64,000 nucleotides of DNA from Burkholderia cepacia (GCF_001718835.1 NZ_CP013443.1:1550001-1614000); one strand, 5' to 3'. Positions 41,876 through 51,865 are shown, counted from the stretch's first letter. Notes: generated by a model not told the origin, from the letters alone. Numbers and translations are program-made.

Positions 41876-43078
41876 ATGACGAATTCTTCTGGTTGCCGTC
41901 CGGCGACGGGCGAGCCGGCGGCGCGCGATGCGGTGCACGCGCTGCGTCCGTCGCTGATCCGGGAGGTGGCAAACGCCGGCTTCGGCGTGCCGGACATGCT
42001 GCCGTTCTGGTTCGGCGAATCCGATCGCGTGACGCCGGACTTCATTCGCGACGCCGCCGCGGCGGCGCTGCGCGACGGCGCAACCTTCTACACGCACAAC
42101 CTCGGTACCGTGCCGTTGCGCGACGCGATCGCGGCCTACGTCAGTGCCCGCCACGGTGCGACGTCGGCCGACACGGTGGCCGTGACGAGTTCGGGCGTGA
42201 GCGCGCTGATGCTGGCCGCGCAGTTACTGGTCGGTCCGGGCGAGCGCGTCGTCGCGGTCACGCCGCTGTGGCCGAATCTTGTCGAGATTCCGAAGATTCT
42301 TGGGGCGCGGGTCGAGTCGGTGCCGCTGCGTCACGGCGCGACGGGCTGGCGGCTCGATGTCGACCGGTTGCTTGCGGCGCTGACGCCCGATACGCGGATG
42401 CTGCTGATCAACTCGCCGAACAATCCGACCGGCTGGACGATGTCGCGCGACGACCAGCAAGCCGTGCTCGCCCATTGCCGCCGCCACGGGATCTGGCTGG
42501 TTGCCGACGAGGTGTACGAGCGGCTCGCGTTCGGCGCGGACGGCGCGCCGTCGTTCCTCGACATCGCGTCGCGCGACGAGCGGGTCGTTGTCGTGAATTC
42601 ATTTTCGAAGGCGTGGGCGATGACGGGCTGGCGCCTGGGATGGCTCATCGCGCCGGCAGCGGTGATGGGCGACCTGTCGAAGCTCGTCGAATACAACACG
42701 TCGTGCGCGCCGGGTTTCGTGCAGGCTGCGGGTGAAGTCGCGCTGCGCGATGGCGAGTCGTTCGTGCGGTCGTTCGTCGCGGCGCTGCGTGATGCGCGCG
42801 ATCACCTGGTTGCCGCGCTGCGCACGCTGCCGGGCGTCGAGGTGCCGCCGCCAGCGGGCGCGATGTACCTGTTCCTGCGCTTGCCCGGATCCGAGCAGAG
42901 TCTGGCGTTCTGCAAGACCCTGGTGCGTGAAGCGGGGCTCGGCCTTGCGCCCGGGCGCGCATTCGGTCCGGAAGGCGAAGGGTTCGTGCGCTGGTGCTAC
43001 GCATGCGATCCGGCACGACTCGACGCGGGTGTCGAGCGGCTGCGGCGGTTTTTGGCGACCAGGGCGGCGTCGCGCTGA
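41876..43078 (+). CDS. Class I/II pyridoxal-phosphate aminotransferase (400 aa)
   Basis: A fold-type I PLP enzyme. Visible motifs: NLGTVPLRDAIAAYV near 75, NSPNNPTGW near 180 (Asn binding PLP), WLVADEVYERLAF (Asp and Tyr) near 210, and SFSKAWAMTGWRLGW near 240 with the PLP Schiff-base Lys. The C-terminal part has VRWCYACDPARL (Arg binding the substrate carboxylate). It transaminates an amino acid; preference cannot be read. Start ATG 41876. It may be controlled by the LysR protein immediately upstream. Confidence 0.92.
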   Translation: MTNSSGCRPATGEPAARDAVHALRPSLIREVANAGFGVPDMLPFWFGESDRVTPDFIRDAAAAALRDGATFYTHNLGTVPLRDAIAAYVSARHGATSADTVAVTSSGVSALMLAAQLLVGPGERVVAVTPLWPNLVEIPKILGARVESVPLRHGATGWRLDVDRLLAALTPDTRMLLINSPNNPTGWTMSRDDQQAVLAHCRRHGIWLVADEVYERLAFGADGAPSFLDIASRDERVVVVNSFSKAWAMTGWRLGWLIAPAAVMGDLSKLVEYNTSCAPGFVQAAGEVALRDGESFVRSFVAALRDARDHLVAALRTLPGVEVPPPAGAMYLFLRLPGSEQSLAFCKTLVREAGLGLAPGRAFGPEGEGFVRWCYACDPARLDAGVERLRRFLATRAASR

Positions 43079-43350
43079 AACGGGGCGGGACCGTTCCGGC
43101 GGGGCGAGAGCGGGCCGGCCCGACTCATCTTTACGCACCGGGCAATTTTGCGTAATATGGCGCTCAGTCACGCGGTTCCGTCGTTGAGCCGTGCTGTTCC
43201 GTCCGGTTTGGGCCTGGCCTGAAGTTGGTTCGCCGCCCCCGGTTCGTGCTCCCATCAATATGACCGATCAGAATCGGGCGAGCGCGTCTTCCGTTCCTTT
43301 CGTCTGTTTGTTGATCCGGTTCGTTTGACCACAGGGTCTGGCCTAGCTGC

Positions 43351-44376
43351 ATGAATACCCAAGAGGCGAAGATCGTCCTCGAGACTGCTTTGATCTGCGC
43401 GCAGGAACCGCTGAAGCTCGGCGATTTGCGCAAGCTCTTTGCCGACGGCGTGTCGGCTGACACGGTCCGCACGTTGCTCGAAGATCTGAAACAGGATTGG
43501 TCCGGCCGCGGCGTCGAACTGGTGGCGCTGGCGACCGGATGGCGCTTCCAGAGCAAGCCGGCGATGCGTCACTATCTGGATCGCCTGCATCCCGAGAAGC
43601 CGCCGAAATATTCGCGCGCGGTGCTGGAGACGCTCGCGATCATCGCGTACCGGCAACCCGTCACGCGCGGCGACATCGAAGAGATTCGCGGTGTCACGGT
43701 CAATACGCAGGTGGTCAAGCAACTCGAGGATCGCGGCTGGATCGAAGTGATCGGTCATCGTGACGTGCCGGGGCGCCCGGCGCTGTATGCGACGACCAAG
43801 CAGTTTCTCGACGACCTCGGCCTGAAGGCGCTCGATGATCTGCCGGCGCTCGAAGAGCCGGCCGCGAACATCGAGGCTGCGCTGCTGGCGCAGCAGGCGA
43901 TGGATTTCGAAGACGGCGCGCCGGCCGCGGAGGATGCGGCAGCCGCGGACGACGCGGCGGCGGATGCGTCCGGATCGGCGCAAGCGCCCGCGCGGCCCAC
44001 CGGCGCAGAGGCCGGCGGCGCCTCGGCGCACGAATCGCCGGACCGCGATACGCTCGCGGTTGAGGGTGCGGGAACAGAAGAAGCCGACGTCGAAGCAACG
44101 CCGGCCGGTGTGCAGCCCGAGCCGCTGCGCGCGGATTGGAGCGAGGAAGATCGCAAGCCGGCCGCCGAAGCGGTTGCCGGAGACGGAACGGAAGCGGCCG
44201 GCGACATGCCCGGCGAGGCTGGCCAGGCCGACGCCTCCCGTTCCCGTCCCGCGGACGGCGAGATGCTGGACGACACGTCCGACAGTCTCGCCGATGCCGT
44301 ACGAAGCGCCAGTGCACCCATCGGTGTCGACGCGCTGCCGGACGACGAAGCAGAACCCGAACAGCGTCGCGCCTGA
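43351..44376 (+). CDS. scpB: Segregation and condensation protein ScpB (341 aa)
   Basis: ScpB works with ScpA and SMC in chromosome condensation and partition. Two winged-helix domains occupy residues 1-165: EAKIVLETALICAQEPLKLG, then RFQSKPAMRHYLDRLHPEKP, and IIAYRQPVTRGDIEEIRGV. The remaining 170 residues are an acidic, Ala/Glu/Asp-rich tail that is probably disordered, much longer than in typical ScpB (about 190 aa). It is followed 60 bp later by rluB, an arrangement common in betaproteobacteria. Confidence 0.94.
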   Translation: MNTQEAKIVLETALICAQEPLKLGDLRKLFADGVSADTVRTLLEDLKQDWSGRGVELVALATGWRFQSKPAMRHYLDRLHPEKPPKYSRAVLETLAIIAYRQPVTRGDIEEIRGVTVNTQVVKQLEDRGWIEVIGHRDVPGRPALYATTKQFLDDLGLKALDDLPALEEPAANIEAALLAQQAMDFEDGAPAAEDAAAADDAAADASGSAQAPARPTGAEAGGASAHESPDRDTLAVEGAGTEEADVEATPAGVQPEPLRADWSEEDRKPAAEAVAGDGTEAAGDMPGEAGQADASRSRPADGEMLDDTSDSLADAVRSASAPIGVDALPDDEAEPEQRRA

Positions 44377-44436
44377 TCGCGGCCAACTTCTTGCCGCGCC
44401 CGCGCCGGGCGCGAGACCTGACATTTTGAGGTTGTT

Positions 44437-46113
44437 TTGACAGATATCCACGATATTGAATCGTCCGCGCCTGCCGTACAGGCAGCGCGTGCCGACGATG
44501 CACCGGAGCAGGGCGCTCCGGCCGAGGGTGGCGACGAGCGTCCCCGCCGCGGTCTGCGGCGAGGCCCGCGCAGCCTGATCGCGCGACGTCGCGCGGCGGC
44601 CAAGTCGAAGGGCGCCGAGGGTTCGCCGCAGGGCGAGGAAGGTGCGGAAACGCCTGCCGCGGCAGCGGAAGCGCAGCAGCCGGCGCGTGCGCCGCGCAAG
44701 GAAGGCGCGGCCAGGAGCGGTCGCAAGCCGGCGGCCAAGCGAGAAGGCGCGGCGCGCCAGGGCGGCCAGGGCAAGCGCGGTGGCGCGGCCAGTGCCGCCG
44801 GCACGACCGGCGAAGCGGCCCAGGACGAACTGTTCGCCTACGTGACGTCGCCGGCATTCGACGCCGACAACTCCGCGGGCGGTAGTGGCGTGCGTGCGCC
44901 GATGCTGCGTCGCGGCCGCAACCAGCCGGCGAACAAGCGTGTGCTGTCGCCGGACGACGACGCGCCGAAGCTTCACAAGGTGCTGGCGGAAGCGGGCATG
45001 GGCTCGCGCCGTGAGATGGAAGAGCTGATCGTCGCCGGCCGCGTGTCGGTGAACGGCGAGCCCGCGCACATTGGCCAGCGCATCATGCCGACCGACCAGG
45101 TGCGGATCAACGGCAAGCCGGTCAAGCGCAAGCTGCCGAACAAGCCGCCGCGGGTGCTGCTGTACCACAAGCCGACGGGCGAGATCGTCAGTCACGCGGA
45201 TCCGGAAGGCCGTCCGTCGGTGTTCGACCGCCTGCCGCCGATGAAGACGGCAAAGTGGCTCGCGGTCGGCCGCCTCGACTTCAATACTGAAGGTCTGTTG
45301 ATGCTGACGACTTCGGGTGACCTCGCAAACCGGTTCATGCATCCGCGCTACAGCGTCGAGCGCGAATACGCGGTGCGCGTCGTCGGCGAACTGGCCGAAG
45401 GCATGCGTCAGAAGCTGCTGCATGGTGTCGAGCTCGATGACGGCCCGGCGAACTTCCTGCGCATCCGCGACGGCGGCGGCGAGGGGACGAACCACTGGTA
45501 TCACGTCGCGCTGGCCGAAGGCCGCAACCGCGAAGTGCGCCGGATGTTCGAGGCGGTCGGCCTGATGGTGAGCCGCCTGATCCGTACGCGTCACGGCCCG
45601 ATTCCGCTGCCGCGCGGTCTGAAGCGCGGCCGCTGGGAGGAGCTCGACGACACGCAGGTGCGCAAGCTGATGGCGACTGTCGGCCTGAAGGCGCCGTCCG
45701 AGGAGAAGGGCAAGCGCGGCGGTGCCGGCCAGGCCGAGCGTCGCCAGCCCGATCCGATGCAGACGTCGATGGGCTTCATCAGCCGCGAGCCGGTGTTGAC
45801 GGCGCACGGCAACCTCGAGCAGCCGCGGCGCGGCCCGCGACGTGGCGCGGCGGGCGGCTTCGCCGGCCCGAGCGGCTTCGGCGGCGGCATGCCGGGCATG
45901 TCGGGCGGCTACGGCAGCGGCCAGCGTGCGGGCGGCGGGCGCGACGTCGACGGCAACCGCGCGTCGTACGGCGCGGGCGGCAACAAACGTGGCGGCGGCG
46001 CCGGCAAGGGTGGCGGCAATCGCAATCCGAACGGCAATCGGGCTGAAGGCGCCGGCAGCGGCGGTTCGCGCGGCGGCCAGCGTCCGCAGCGGAATCGCTC
46101 GCGCGGCCGCTGA
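44437..46113 (+). CDS. rluB: 23S rRNA pseudouridine synthase RluB (558 aa, TTG start)
   Basis: RluB makes pseudouridine 2605 in 23S rRNA. After a long charged N-terminal extension (residues 1-175) comes an S4 domain (LHKVLAEAGMGSRREMEELI near 180) and the synthase core with GRLDFNTEGLLML, where Asp281 is the catalytic residue. RLIRTRHGPIPLPRGLKRG marks the family. The C-terminal 130 residues are Gly/Arg-rich, a likely RNA-binding low-complexity tail. GAGG precedes the TTG 44437 by five bases. The N-terminal extension and RGG-like tail are larger than in E. coli RluB (about 290 aa). Confidence 0.95.
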   Translation: MTDIHDIESSAPAVQAARADDAPEQGAPAEGGDERPRRGLRRGPRSLIARRRAAAKSKGAEGSPQGEEGAETPAAAAEAQQPARAPRKEGAARSGRKPAAKREGAARQGGQGKRGGAASAAGTTGEAAQDELFAYVTSPAFDADNSAGGSGVRAPMLRRGRNQPANKRVLSPDDDAPKLHKVLAEAGMGSRREMEELIVAGRVSVNGEPAHIGQRIMPTDQVRINGKPVKRKLPNKPPRVLLYHKPTGEIVSHADPEGRPSVFDRLPPMKTAKWLAVGRLDFNTEGLLMLTTSGDLANRFMHPRYSVEREYAVRVVGELAEGMRQKLLHGVELDDGPANFLRIRDGGGEGTNHWYHVALAEGRNREVRRMFEAVGLMVSRLIRTRHGPIPLPRGLKRGRWEELDDTQVRKLMATVGLKAPSEEKGKRGGAGQAERRQPDPMQTSMGFISREPVLTAHGNLEQPRRGPRRGAAGGFAGPSGFGGGMPGMSGGYGSGQRAGGGRDVDGNRASYGAGGNKRGGGAGKGGGNRNPNGNRAEGAGSGGSRGGQRPQRNRSRGR

Positions 46114-46188
46114 GCTGCGGATCGCGGCGCAACCTGCCGCATCTCGCCGGCGAAATCGGTTTGAAGGTCCGGTTTTGCCGGCGGGCGC

Positions 46189-46217
46189 TTGGCGTTTGCG
46201 CCAAAAATCGCTATAAT
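46189..46217 (+). promoter_or_regulatory. Sigma70 promoter of the rimP-nusA-infB operon
   Basis: TTGGCG (46189-46194) and TATAAT (46212-46217) are exactly 17 bp apart. Transcription would start near 46224, giving a leader of about 180 nt before rimP. Confidence 0.8.
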
Positions 46218-46223
46218 CGCGGA

Positions 46224-46302
46224 GTCGCTGGGCGTACGGATTCAATGTGCGGCTCAGGTGCGACCACCAGTAAGAAGATGGGCGTTCCGCCCATTTTTTT
46301 TT
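46224..46302 (+). ncRNA. rimP leader with terminator (attenuator-like)
   Basis: About 80 nt after the promoter a strong terminator appears: ATGGGC (46278-46283), loop GTTCC, then GCCCAT plus nine Ts (to 46302), about 100 bp before the rimP start. A second upstream hairpin could form in GTCGCTGGGCGTACGG. A rimP-leader with this layout is described in gammaproteobacteria. Here it implies that readthrough controls rimP-nusA-infB; whether it is the same family is inference. Confidence 0.6.
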
Positions 46303-46404
46303 GCTGAAACGGTTAGGCATCTCGGGTAGCGCTTCCTGCGCCGGCTAAGGCGCGCGCCCGCGGGTGAATCGCGAGCGGCGGGCGCGAACACCTGAGAGGA
46401 CACT

Positions 46405-46863
46405 GTGCAACTGACGGAACTGATAGAAACCACGGTCACCGGGCTCGGCTACGAGCTGGTGGATCTCGAGCGCACTGGGCGCGGCATGCTTTGCATCTAT
46501 ATCGATCAGCCTGCCGGCATCTCGCTCGAAGATTGCGAAAAGGTCACGCGTCAGCTCCAGCACGTCTTGACGGTCGAAAACATCGATTACGAACGGCTCG
46601 AAGTCTCGTCCCCGGGGCTCGACCGCCCGTTGAAGAAGCTGGCCGACTTCGAGCGCTTCGCCGGCAGCGAAGTTTCCGTGACCTTGAAAAAGCCGCTGGA
46701 CGGGCGCAAGACGTACCGGGGCATTCTGCACGCGCCGAATGGCGAAACGATCGGTTTGGAATTTGAGAGGAAAAAGGGCGAGGCGGCCATGCTGGATTTC
46801 ACGCTGGCCGATATCGACAAAGCCCGCCTGATTCCGCAAGTTGACTTTAGGAGCCGCAAATAA
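46405..46863 (+). CDS. rimP: Ribosome maturation factor RimP (152 aa)
   Basis: RimP is required for 30S subunit maturation. LIETTVTGLGYELVDLER near the start, IYIDQPAGISLEDCE, and VSSPGLDRPLKKLADFERF in the middle are diagnostic. It begins at GTG 46405 behind GAGAGGA. Its TAA stop overlaps the nusA ATG by one base, giving tight translational coupling in the rimP-nusA-infB-rbfA-truB operon. Confidence 0.96.
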   Translation: MQLTELIETTVTGLGYELVDLERTGRGMLCIYIDQPAGISLEDCEKVTRQLQHVLTVENIDYERLEVSSPGLDRPLKKLADFERFAGSEVSVTLKKPLDGRKTYRGILHAPNGETIGLEFERKKGEAAMLDFTLADIDKARLIPQVDFRSRK

Positions 46864-48338
46864 TGAGTCGCGAAGTGTTGATGCTGGTGGATGCGCTGGC
46901 GCGCGAGAAAAACGTCGACAAGGATGTGGTGCTGGGCGCCCTCGAGGCTGCGCTCGCGTCCGCTTCCAAGAAGCTGTTCGACGAAGGCGCCGAAATCCGC
47001 GTCCATATCGATCGCGAAAGCGGCGAGCACGAAACCTTCCGTCGCTGGCTCGTCGTGCCCGACGAGGCAGGCTTGCAGGAGCCGGATCGCGAGATCCTGC
47101 TGTTCGAAGCGCGTGAGCAGAAGCCCGACGTCGAAGTCGGCGAGTATGTCGAGGAACCCGTTCCGTCGATCGAGTTCGGTCGCATTGGCGCGCAGGCCGC
47201 GAAGCAGGTGATCCTGCAGAAGGTGCGCGACGCCGAGCGCGAGCAGATCCTGAACGATTACCTCGAACGTGGCGAAAAGATCATGACGGGTACGGTGAAG
47301 CGCCTCGACAAGGGCAACTTCATCGTCGAATCGGGCCGTGTCGAGGCGCTGCTGCGCCGCGACCAGCTGATCCCGAAGGAAAACCTGCGCGTGGGCGACC
47401 GCGTGCGCGCGTACATCGCGAAGGTCGACCGCACCGCGCGCGGCCCGCAGATCGAGCTGTCGCGTACGGCGCCCGAGTTCCTGATGAAGCTGTTCGAGAT
47501 GGAAGTGCCGGAAATCGAGCAGGGCCTGCTCGAGATCAAGGCGGCTGCCCGCGACCCGGGCGTGCGCGCGAAGATCGGCGTCATCGCGTACGACAAGCGG
47601 ATCGATCCGATCGGCACCTGCGTCGGTATCCGCGGTTCCCGCGTGCAGGCCGTGCGCAACGAGCTCGGTGGCGAAAACATCGACATCGTGCTATGGTCGG
47701 AGGATCCCGCCCAGTTCGTGATCGGCGCGCTCGCGCCGGCAGCTGTCCAGTCGATTGTCGTCGATGAAGAAAAGCACTCGATGGACGTCGTCGTCGACGA
47801 GAACGAGCTGGCTGTCGCGATCGGCCGCAGCGGTCAGAACGTTCGTCTTGCTGGCGAACTGACCGGCTGGCAGATCAATATCATGACGCCGGACGAATCC
47901 GCCCTGAAGCAGGGTGAAGAGCGCGACCGGCTGCGTGCGCTGTTCATGGCGCGTCTCGACGTCGACGAAGAAGTTGCCGACATCCTGATCGACGAGGGCT
48001 TCACGAGCCTGGAAGAGATTGCGTACGTGCCGCTCAACGAAATGCTCGAAATCGAGGCGTTCGACGAGGACACCGTGCACGAACTGCGCAACCGCGCACG
48101 CGACGCGCTGTTGACGATGGCCATCGCGAACGAAGAAAAGGTCGAGAACGCAGCGCTGGATCTCAAGAGCCTCGACGGCATCACGCCGGAGCTGCTCGCG
48201 AAGCTGGCCGAACACGGCGTGCAGACGCGCGACGATCTCGCCGAGCTGGCTGTGGATGAACTGGTCGACATGACCGGGATGGAAGAGGATGCCGCTAAGG
48301 CGTTGATCATGAAAGCACGTGAACACTGGTTCCAGTGA
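46863..48338 (+). CDS. nusA: Transcription termination/antitermination factor NusA (491 aa)
   Basis: NusA binds RNA polymerase and RNA and controls pausing, termination and antitermination. Order: N-terminal RNAP-binding domain (1-130), S1 domain (GTVKRLDKGNFIVESGRVEA near 140), KH domains (KIGVIAYDKRIDPIGTCVG and IGRSGQNVRLAGELTGW), and two C-terminal acidic HhH repeats (LFMARLDVDEEVADILIDEG; ITPELLAKLAEHGVQTRDDL). Length fits the family. Confidence 0.97.
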   Translation: MSREVLMLVDALAREKNVDKDVVLGALEAALASASKKLFDEGAEIRVHIDRESGEHETFRRWLVVPDEAGLQEPDREILLFEAREQKPDVEVGEYVEEPVPSIEFGRIGAQAAKQVILQKVRDAEREQILNDYLERGEKIMTGTVKRLDKGNFIVESGRVEALLRRDQLIPKENLRVGDRVRAYIAKVDRTARGPQIELSRTAPEFLMKLFEMEVPEIEQGLLEIKAAARDPGVRAKIGVIAYDKRIDPIGTCVGIRGSRVQAVRNELGGENIDIVLWSEDPAQFVIGALAPAAVQSIVVDEEKHSMDVVVDENELAVAIGRSGQNVRLAGELTGWQINIMTPDESALKQGEERDRLRALFMARLDVDEEVADILIDEGFTSLEEIAYVPLNEMLEIEAFDEDTVHELRNRARDALLTMAIANEEKVENAALDLKSLDGITPELLAKLAEHGVQTRDDLAELAVDELVDMTGMEEDAAKALIMKAREHWFQ

Positions 48339-48429
48339 GAAATGACCATGGCGCACTGATTTGATGGCGGCCGTATGGCCTGACCCGATGCTAACCGCAA
48401 GGAATCGGTCCTTGCACTAAGAGGAATGA

Positions 48430-51339
48430 ATGGCGAGTAACAACGTAGCCCAATTTGCCGCGGAACTGAAAATGCCTGCTGGTGTGCTGCTCGAACAGCT
48501 GCAGGCAGCGGGCGTCCAGAAAGCGAGTGAAGACGATGCGCTGTCCGAAACGGACAAGGCGCGTCTGCTCGATCATTTGCGCAAGTCGCACGGCGCAACC
48601 GACGGCGACAAGCGCAAGATCACGCTGACCCGCAAGCATACGTCGGAGATCAAGCAATCTGACGCGACGGGCAAGGCTCGCACCATTCAGGTCGAGGTCC
48701 GCAAGAAGCGTACGTTCGTCAAGCGCGACGACGTGGCCGAAGGTGCGGAACAGGGTCAGGGGCAGGTCGCCGAAGCGGACGACGATGCAGAACTGAAGCG
48801 TCGCGAGGAAGAAGCGCGCCGCGAGGCCGAGCTGCTCGAGAAGCAGGCGCAGGAACTGCGCGAGCGTCAGGAGCGCCTCGAGCGCGAGGAAGCGGAACGT
48901 CGCGCCCGCGAGGAAGCGGCCGAAGCCGAGCGTCGTCGCGCCGAGGAAGAAGCGGCGGCGAAGCGTGCCGCGGCCGAAGCGGCGGCGAAGCAGGCTGCCG
49001 CCCAGCAGGCGGCAGCGGCCGAACAGGAATCGCGCTCGCAATCCTCGCAGGACGATGAGCGCGCGGCCGCCGAACGTGCGGCGCAGCGCGAAGCGGCGAA
49101 GAAGGCTGAAGACGCTGCCCGCGAGGCGGCGGACAAGGCGCGCGCCGAGCAGGAAGAGATCAGCAAGCGCCGTGCGGCGGCAGAAGCCGAAGCGCGTGCG
49201 ATTCGCGAGATGATGAACACGCCGCGCAAGGCCGTGGTCAAGGCAGTCGAGCCGCCGAAGCCGGTCGAGCCGCCGAAGCCGGCCGAAGCGAAGGGCACGC
49301 TGCACAAGCCGGCAAAGCCGGAAGGCGCGCAGGCGCGTCCGGCCGTGAAGAAGCCGGCCGGTGCGGCACCGGCGACGACGCAGGCGCCGGCAGGCGCGGG
49401 CGACCGCAACAAGAAGCCGGGCGCAGGCAAGGGCGGCTGGCAGGACGACGCGTCGAAGCGTCGCGGCATCAAGACGCGCGGCGATTCGAGCGGCGGCGTC
49501 GACCGCGGCTGGCGCGGCGGCCCGAAGGGTCGTGGCCGTCACCAGGACAGCGCATCGTCCTTCCAGGCACCGACCGAGCCGATCGTCCGTGAAGTGCACG
49601 TGCCGGAAACCGTGTCGGTTGCCGATCTCGCGCACAAGATGTCGATCAAGGCCTCCGAAGTCATCAAGGTGATGATGAAGATGGGCCAGATGGTCACGAT
49701 CAACCAGGTGCTGGACCAGGAAACGGCGATGATCGTCGTCGAGGAGCTGGGCCACCGCGCGGTTGCCGCGAAGCTGGACGATCCGGAAGCGCTGCTCGTC
49801 GAAGGCGAAACCGGTACCGACGCCGAGCAACTGCCGCGTCCGCCGGTCGTCACGGTGATGGGTCACGTCGACCACGGCAAGACCTCGCTGCTCGACCACA
49901 TCCGCCGCGCGAAGGTTGCCGCAGGCGAAGCGGGCGGCATTACGCAGCACATCGGCGCGTATCACGTCGATACGCCGCGTGGCGTCATCACGTTCCTCGA
50001 TACGCCGGGTCATGAGGCGTTCACGGCAATGCGTGCACGCGGCGCGAAGGCGACCGACATCGTGGTGCTGGTGGTAGCAGCCGACGACGGCGTGATGCCG
50101 CAGACGAAGGAAGCCATCGCCCACGCGAAGGCGGGTGGCGTGCCGATCGTCGTCGCGATCAACAAGATCGACAAGCCGGAAGCGAACCCCGATCGCGTCA
50201 AGCAGGAACTGGTCGCGGAAGGCGTCGTGCCGGAAGAATACGGTGGCGATTCGCCGTTCGTGCCGGTGTCGGCCAAGACGGGTGCCGGCATCGACGATCT
50301 GCTCGAGAACGTGCTGCTGCAAGCCGAAGTGCTGGAGCTGAAGGCCCCGGTCGAAGCGCCGGCCAAGGGTATCGTGATCGAAGCGAAGCTCGACAAGGGC
50401 AAGGGCCCGGTCGCGACGATCCTCGTGCAGTCCGGCACGCTGAACCGCGGCGACATCGTGCTGGCGGGTACGGCCTACGGCCGCGTGCGCGCGATGCTCG
50501 ACGAAAACGGCAAGCCGACGAAGGAAGCCGGCCCGTCGATCCCGGTCGAAATCCAGGGTCTGTCGGAAGTGCCGGGCGCGGGCGAGGAAGTGATCGTGCT
50601 GCCGGACGAGCGCAAGGCGCGTGAAATCGCATTGTTCCGTCAGGGCAAGTTCCGCGACGTGAAGCTGGCGAAGCAGCAGGCCGCGAAGCTGGAAAGCATG
50701 CTCGAGCAGATGGGCGAAGGTGAAGTGCAGAACCTGCCGCTCATCATCAAGGCGGACGTGCAGGGCTCGCAGGAAGCGCTCGTGCAGTCGCTGCTCAAGC
50801 TGTCGACCGACGAAGTGCGCGTGCAGATCGTGCACAGCGCGGTGGGCGGCATCAGCGAAAACGACGTCAACCTCGCAACGGCATCGAAGGCTGTCATCAT
50901 CGGCTTCAACACGCGTGCGGATGCACAGGCGCGCAAGCTGGCCGAAGCGAATGGCATCGACATCCGCTACTACAACATCATCTACGACGCAGTGGACGAG
51001 GTGAAGGCGGCAATGTCGGGCATGCTGGCGCCGGAGAAGCGCGAAGTCGTCACCGGCATGGTCGAGGTGCGCCAGGTGTTCAAGGTGCCGAAGGTCGGCA
51101 CGGTCGCCGGCTGTATGGTCACGGACGGTATCGTCAAGCGCTCGTCGTCGGTTCGCGTGCTGCGCAACAACGTCGTGATCTTCACGGGCGAACTCGAATC
51201 GCTGAAGCGTTTCAAGGACGACGTGAAGGAAGTGAAGCAAGGCTTCGAGTGCGGTATGTCGGTGAAGAACTTCAACGACGTCATCGAAGGCGACCAGTTC
51301 GAAGTCTTCGAAGTGACCGAAGTCGCGCGTACGCTGTAA
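48430..51339 (+). CDS. infB: Translation initiation factor IF-2 (969 aa)
   Basis: IF-2 is the GTPase that places initiator tRNA on the ribosome. A short N-terminal IF2N domain is followed by a long Glu/Arg/Ala/Lys-rich coiled-coil linker (about residues 100-290) and a second IF2N domain (near 395). The G domain follows with G1 GHVDHGKTS (near 477), DTPGHEAF and NKIDKPEAN, then beta-barrel and C-terminal domains (TDGIVKRSSSVRVLRNNVVI). Larger than E. coli IF-2 (890 aa), mainly by linker length. rbfA follows after 114 bp. Confidence 0.97.
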   Translation: MASNNVAQFAAELKMPAGVLLEQLQAAGVQKASEDDALSETDKARLLDHLRKSHGATDGDKRKITLTRKHTSEIKQSDATGKARTIQVEVRKKRTFVKRDDVAEGAEQGQGQVAEADDDAELKRREEEARREAELLEKQAQELRERQERLEREEAERRAREEAAEAERRRAEEEAAAKRAAAEAAAKQAAAQQAAAAEQESRSQSSQDDERAAAERAAQREAAKKAEDAAREAADKARAEQEEISKRRAAAEAEARAIREMMNTPRKAVVKAVEPPKPVEPPKPAEAKGTLHKPAKPEGAQARPAVKKPAGAAPATTQAPAGAGDRNKKPGAGKGGWQDDASKRRGIKTRGDSSGGVDRGWRGGPKGRGRHQDSASSFQAPTEPIVREVHVPETVSVADLAHKMSIKASEVIKVMMKMGQMVTINQVLDQETAMIVVEELGHRAVAAKLDDPEALLVEGETGTDAEQLPRPPVVTVMGHVDHGKTSLLDHIRRAKVAAGEAGGITQHIGAYHVDTPRGVITFLDTPGHEAFTAMRARGAKATDIVVLVVAADDGVMPQTKEAIAHAKAGGVPIVVAINKIDKPEANPDRVKQELVAEGVVPEEYGGDSPFVPVSAKTGAGIDDLLENVLLQAEVLELKAPVEAPAKGIVIEAKLDKGKGPVATILVQSGTLNRGDIVLAGTAYGRVRAMLDENGKPTKEAGPSIPVEIQGLSEVPGAGEEVIVLPDERKAREIALFRQGKFRDVKLAKQQAAKLESMLEQMGEGEVQNLPLIIKADVQGSQEALVQSLLKLSTDEVRVQIVHSAVGGISENDVNLATASKAVIIGFNTRADAQARKLAEANGIDIRYYNIIYDAVDEVKAAMSGMLAPEKREVVTGMVEVRQVFKVPKVGTVAGCMVTDGIVKRSSSVRVLRNNVVIFTGELESLKRFKDDVKEVKQGFECGMSVKNFNDVIEGDQFEVFEVTEVARTL

Positions 51340-51453
51340 TCCTCGCGCATCGGCTCATGGGCGGGGCAGGCTTGGGCCTGTCCCGCCCATTTTCATGGTG
51401 GCGTGCCAACACGGGCCGCCGCTTCATCCTGATAAACGGATCACGGATCGATC

Positions 51454-51852
51454 ATGTCCAGGAAACGTACTTCCCCCAATCGCAACGTGCAGATCGCTGA
51501 CCAGATTCAGCGCGATCTGTCCGAACTCATCATGCGCGAGGTCAAGGACCCGCGCATCGGCATCGTGACCATCCAGAGCGTCGAACTCACGCCGGATTAC
51601 GCGCACGCGAAGGTCTACTTCACCGCATTGACCGGCGATCCGGCCAAGACGCAGGAAGCGCTGAACCACGCGTCGGGTCACTTGCACAACCTGTTGTTCA
51701 AGCGCCTGCACATCCATACGGTGCCGACGCTGCATTTCCACTACGACCAGACGATCGAGAAGGCCGTGGAAATGTCGCGCCTGATCAAGGAAGCGAACTC
51801 GACGCGCGCGAAGGACGACGACGAGGCCGACGCGGCTACCAAGGACGACTGA
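51454..51852 (+). CDS. rbfA: Ribosome-binding factor A (132 aa)
   Basis: RbfA binds the 30S subunit and helps process the 16S 5' end, also as a cold-shock factor. The KH-like fold has RNVQIADQIQRDLSELIMRE, then VKDPRIGIVTIQSVELTPDY and VPTLHFHYDQTIEKAVEM. The acidic C-terminus (KDDDEADAATKDD) is short. truB begins 13 bp downstream. Confidence 0.97.
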   Translation: MSRKRTSPNRNVQIADQIQRDLSELIMREVKDPRIGIVTIQSVELTPDYAHAKVYFTALTGDPAKTQEALNHASGHLHNLLFKRLHIHTVPTLHFHYDQTIEKAVEMSRLIKEANSTRAKDDDEADAATKDD

Positions 51853-51865
51853 GCTCGACCGGCCT

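Noticed and set aside
43255..46320. A long minus-strand frame opposite scpB and rluB
   Set aside because: Same cause: high third-position GC in the real genes keeps the opposite strand open. The predicted protein is Arg/Leu/Ala noise.
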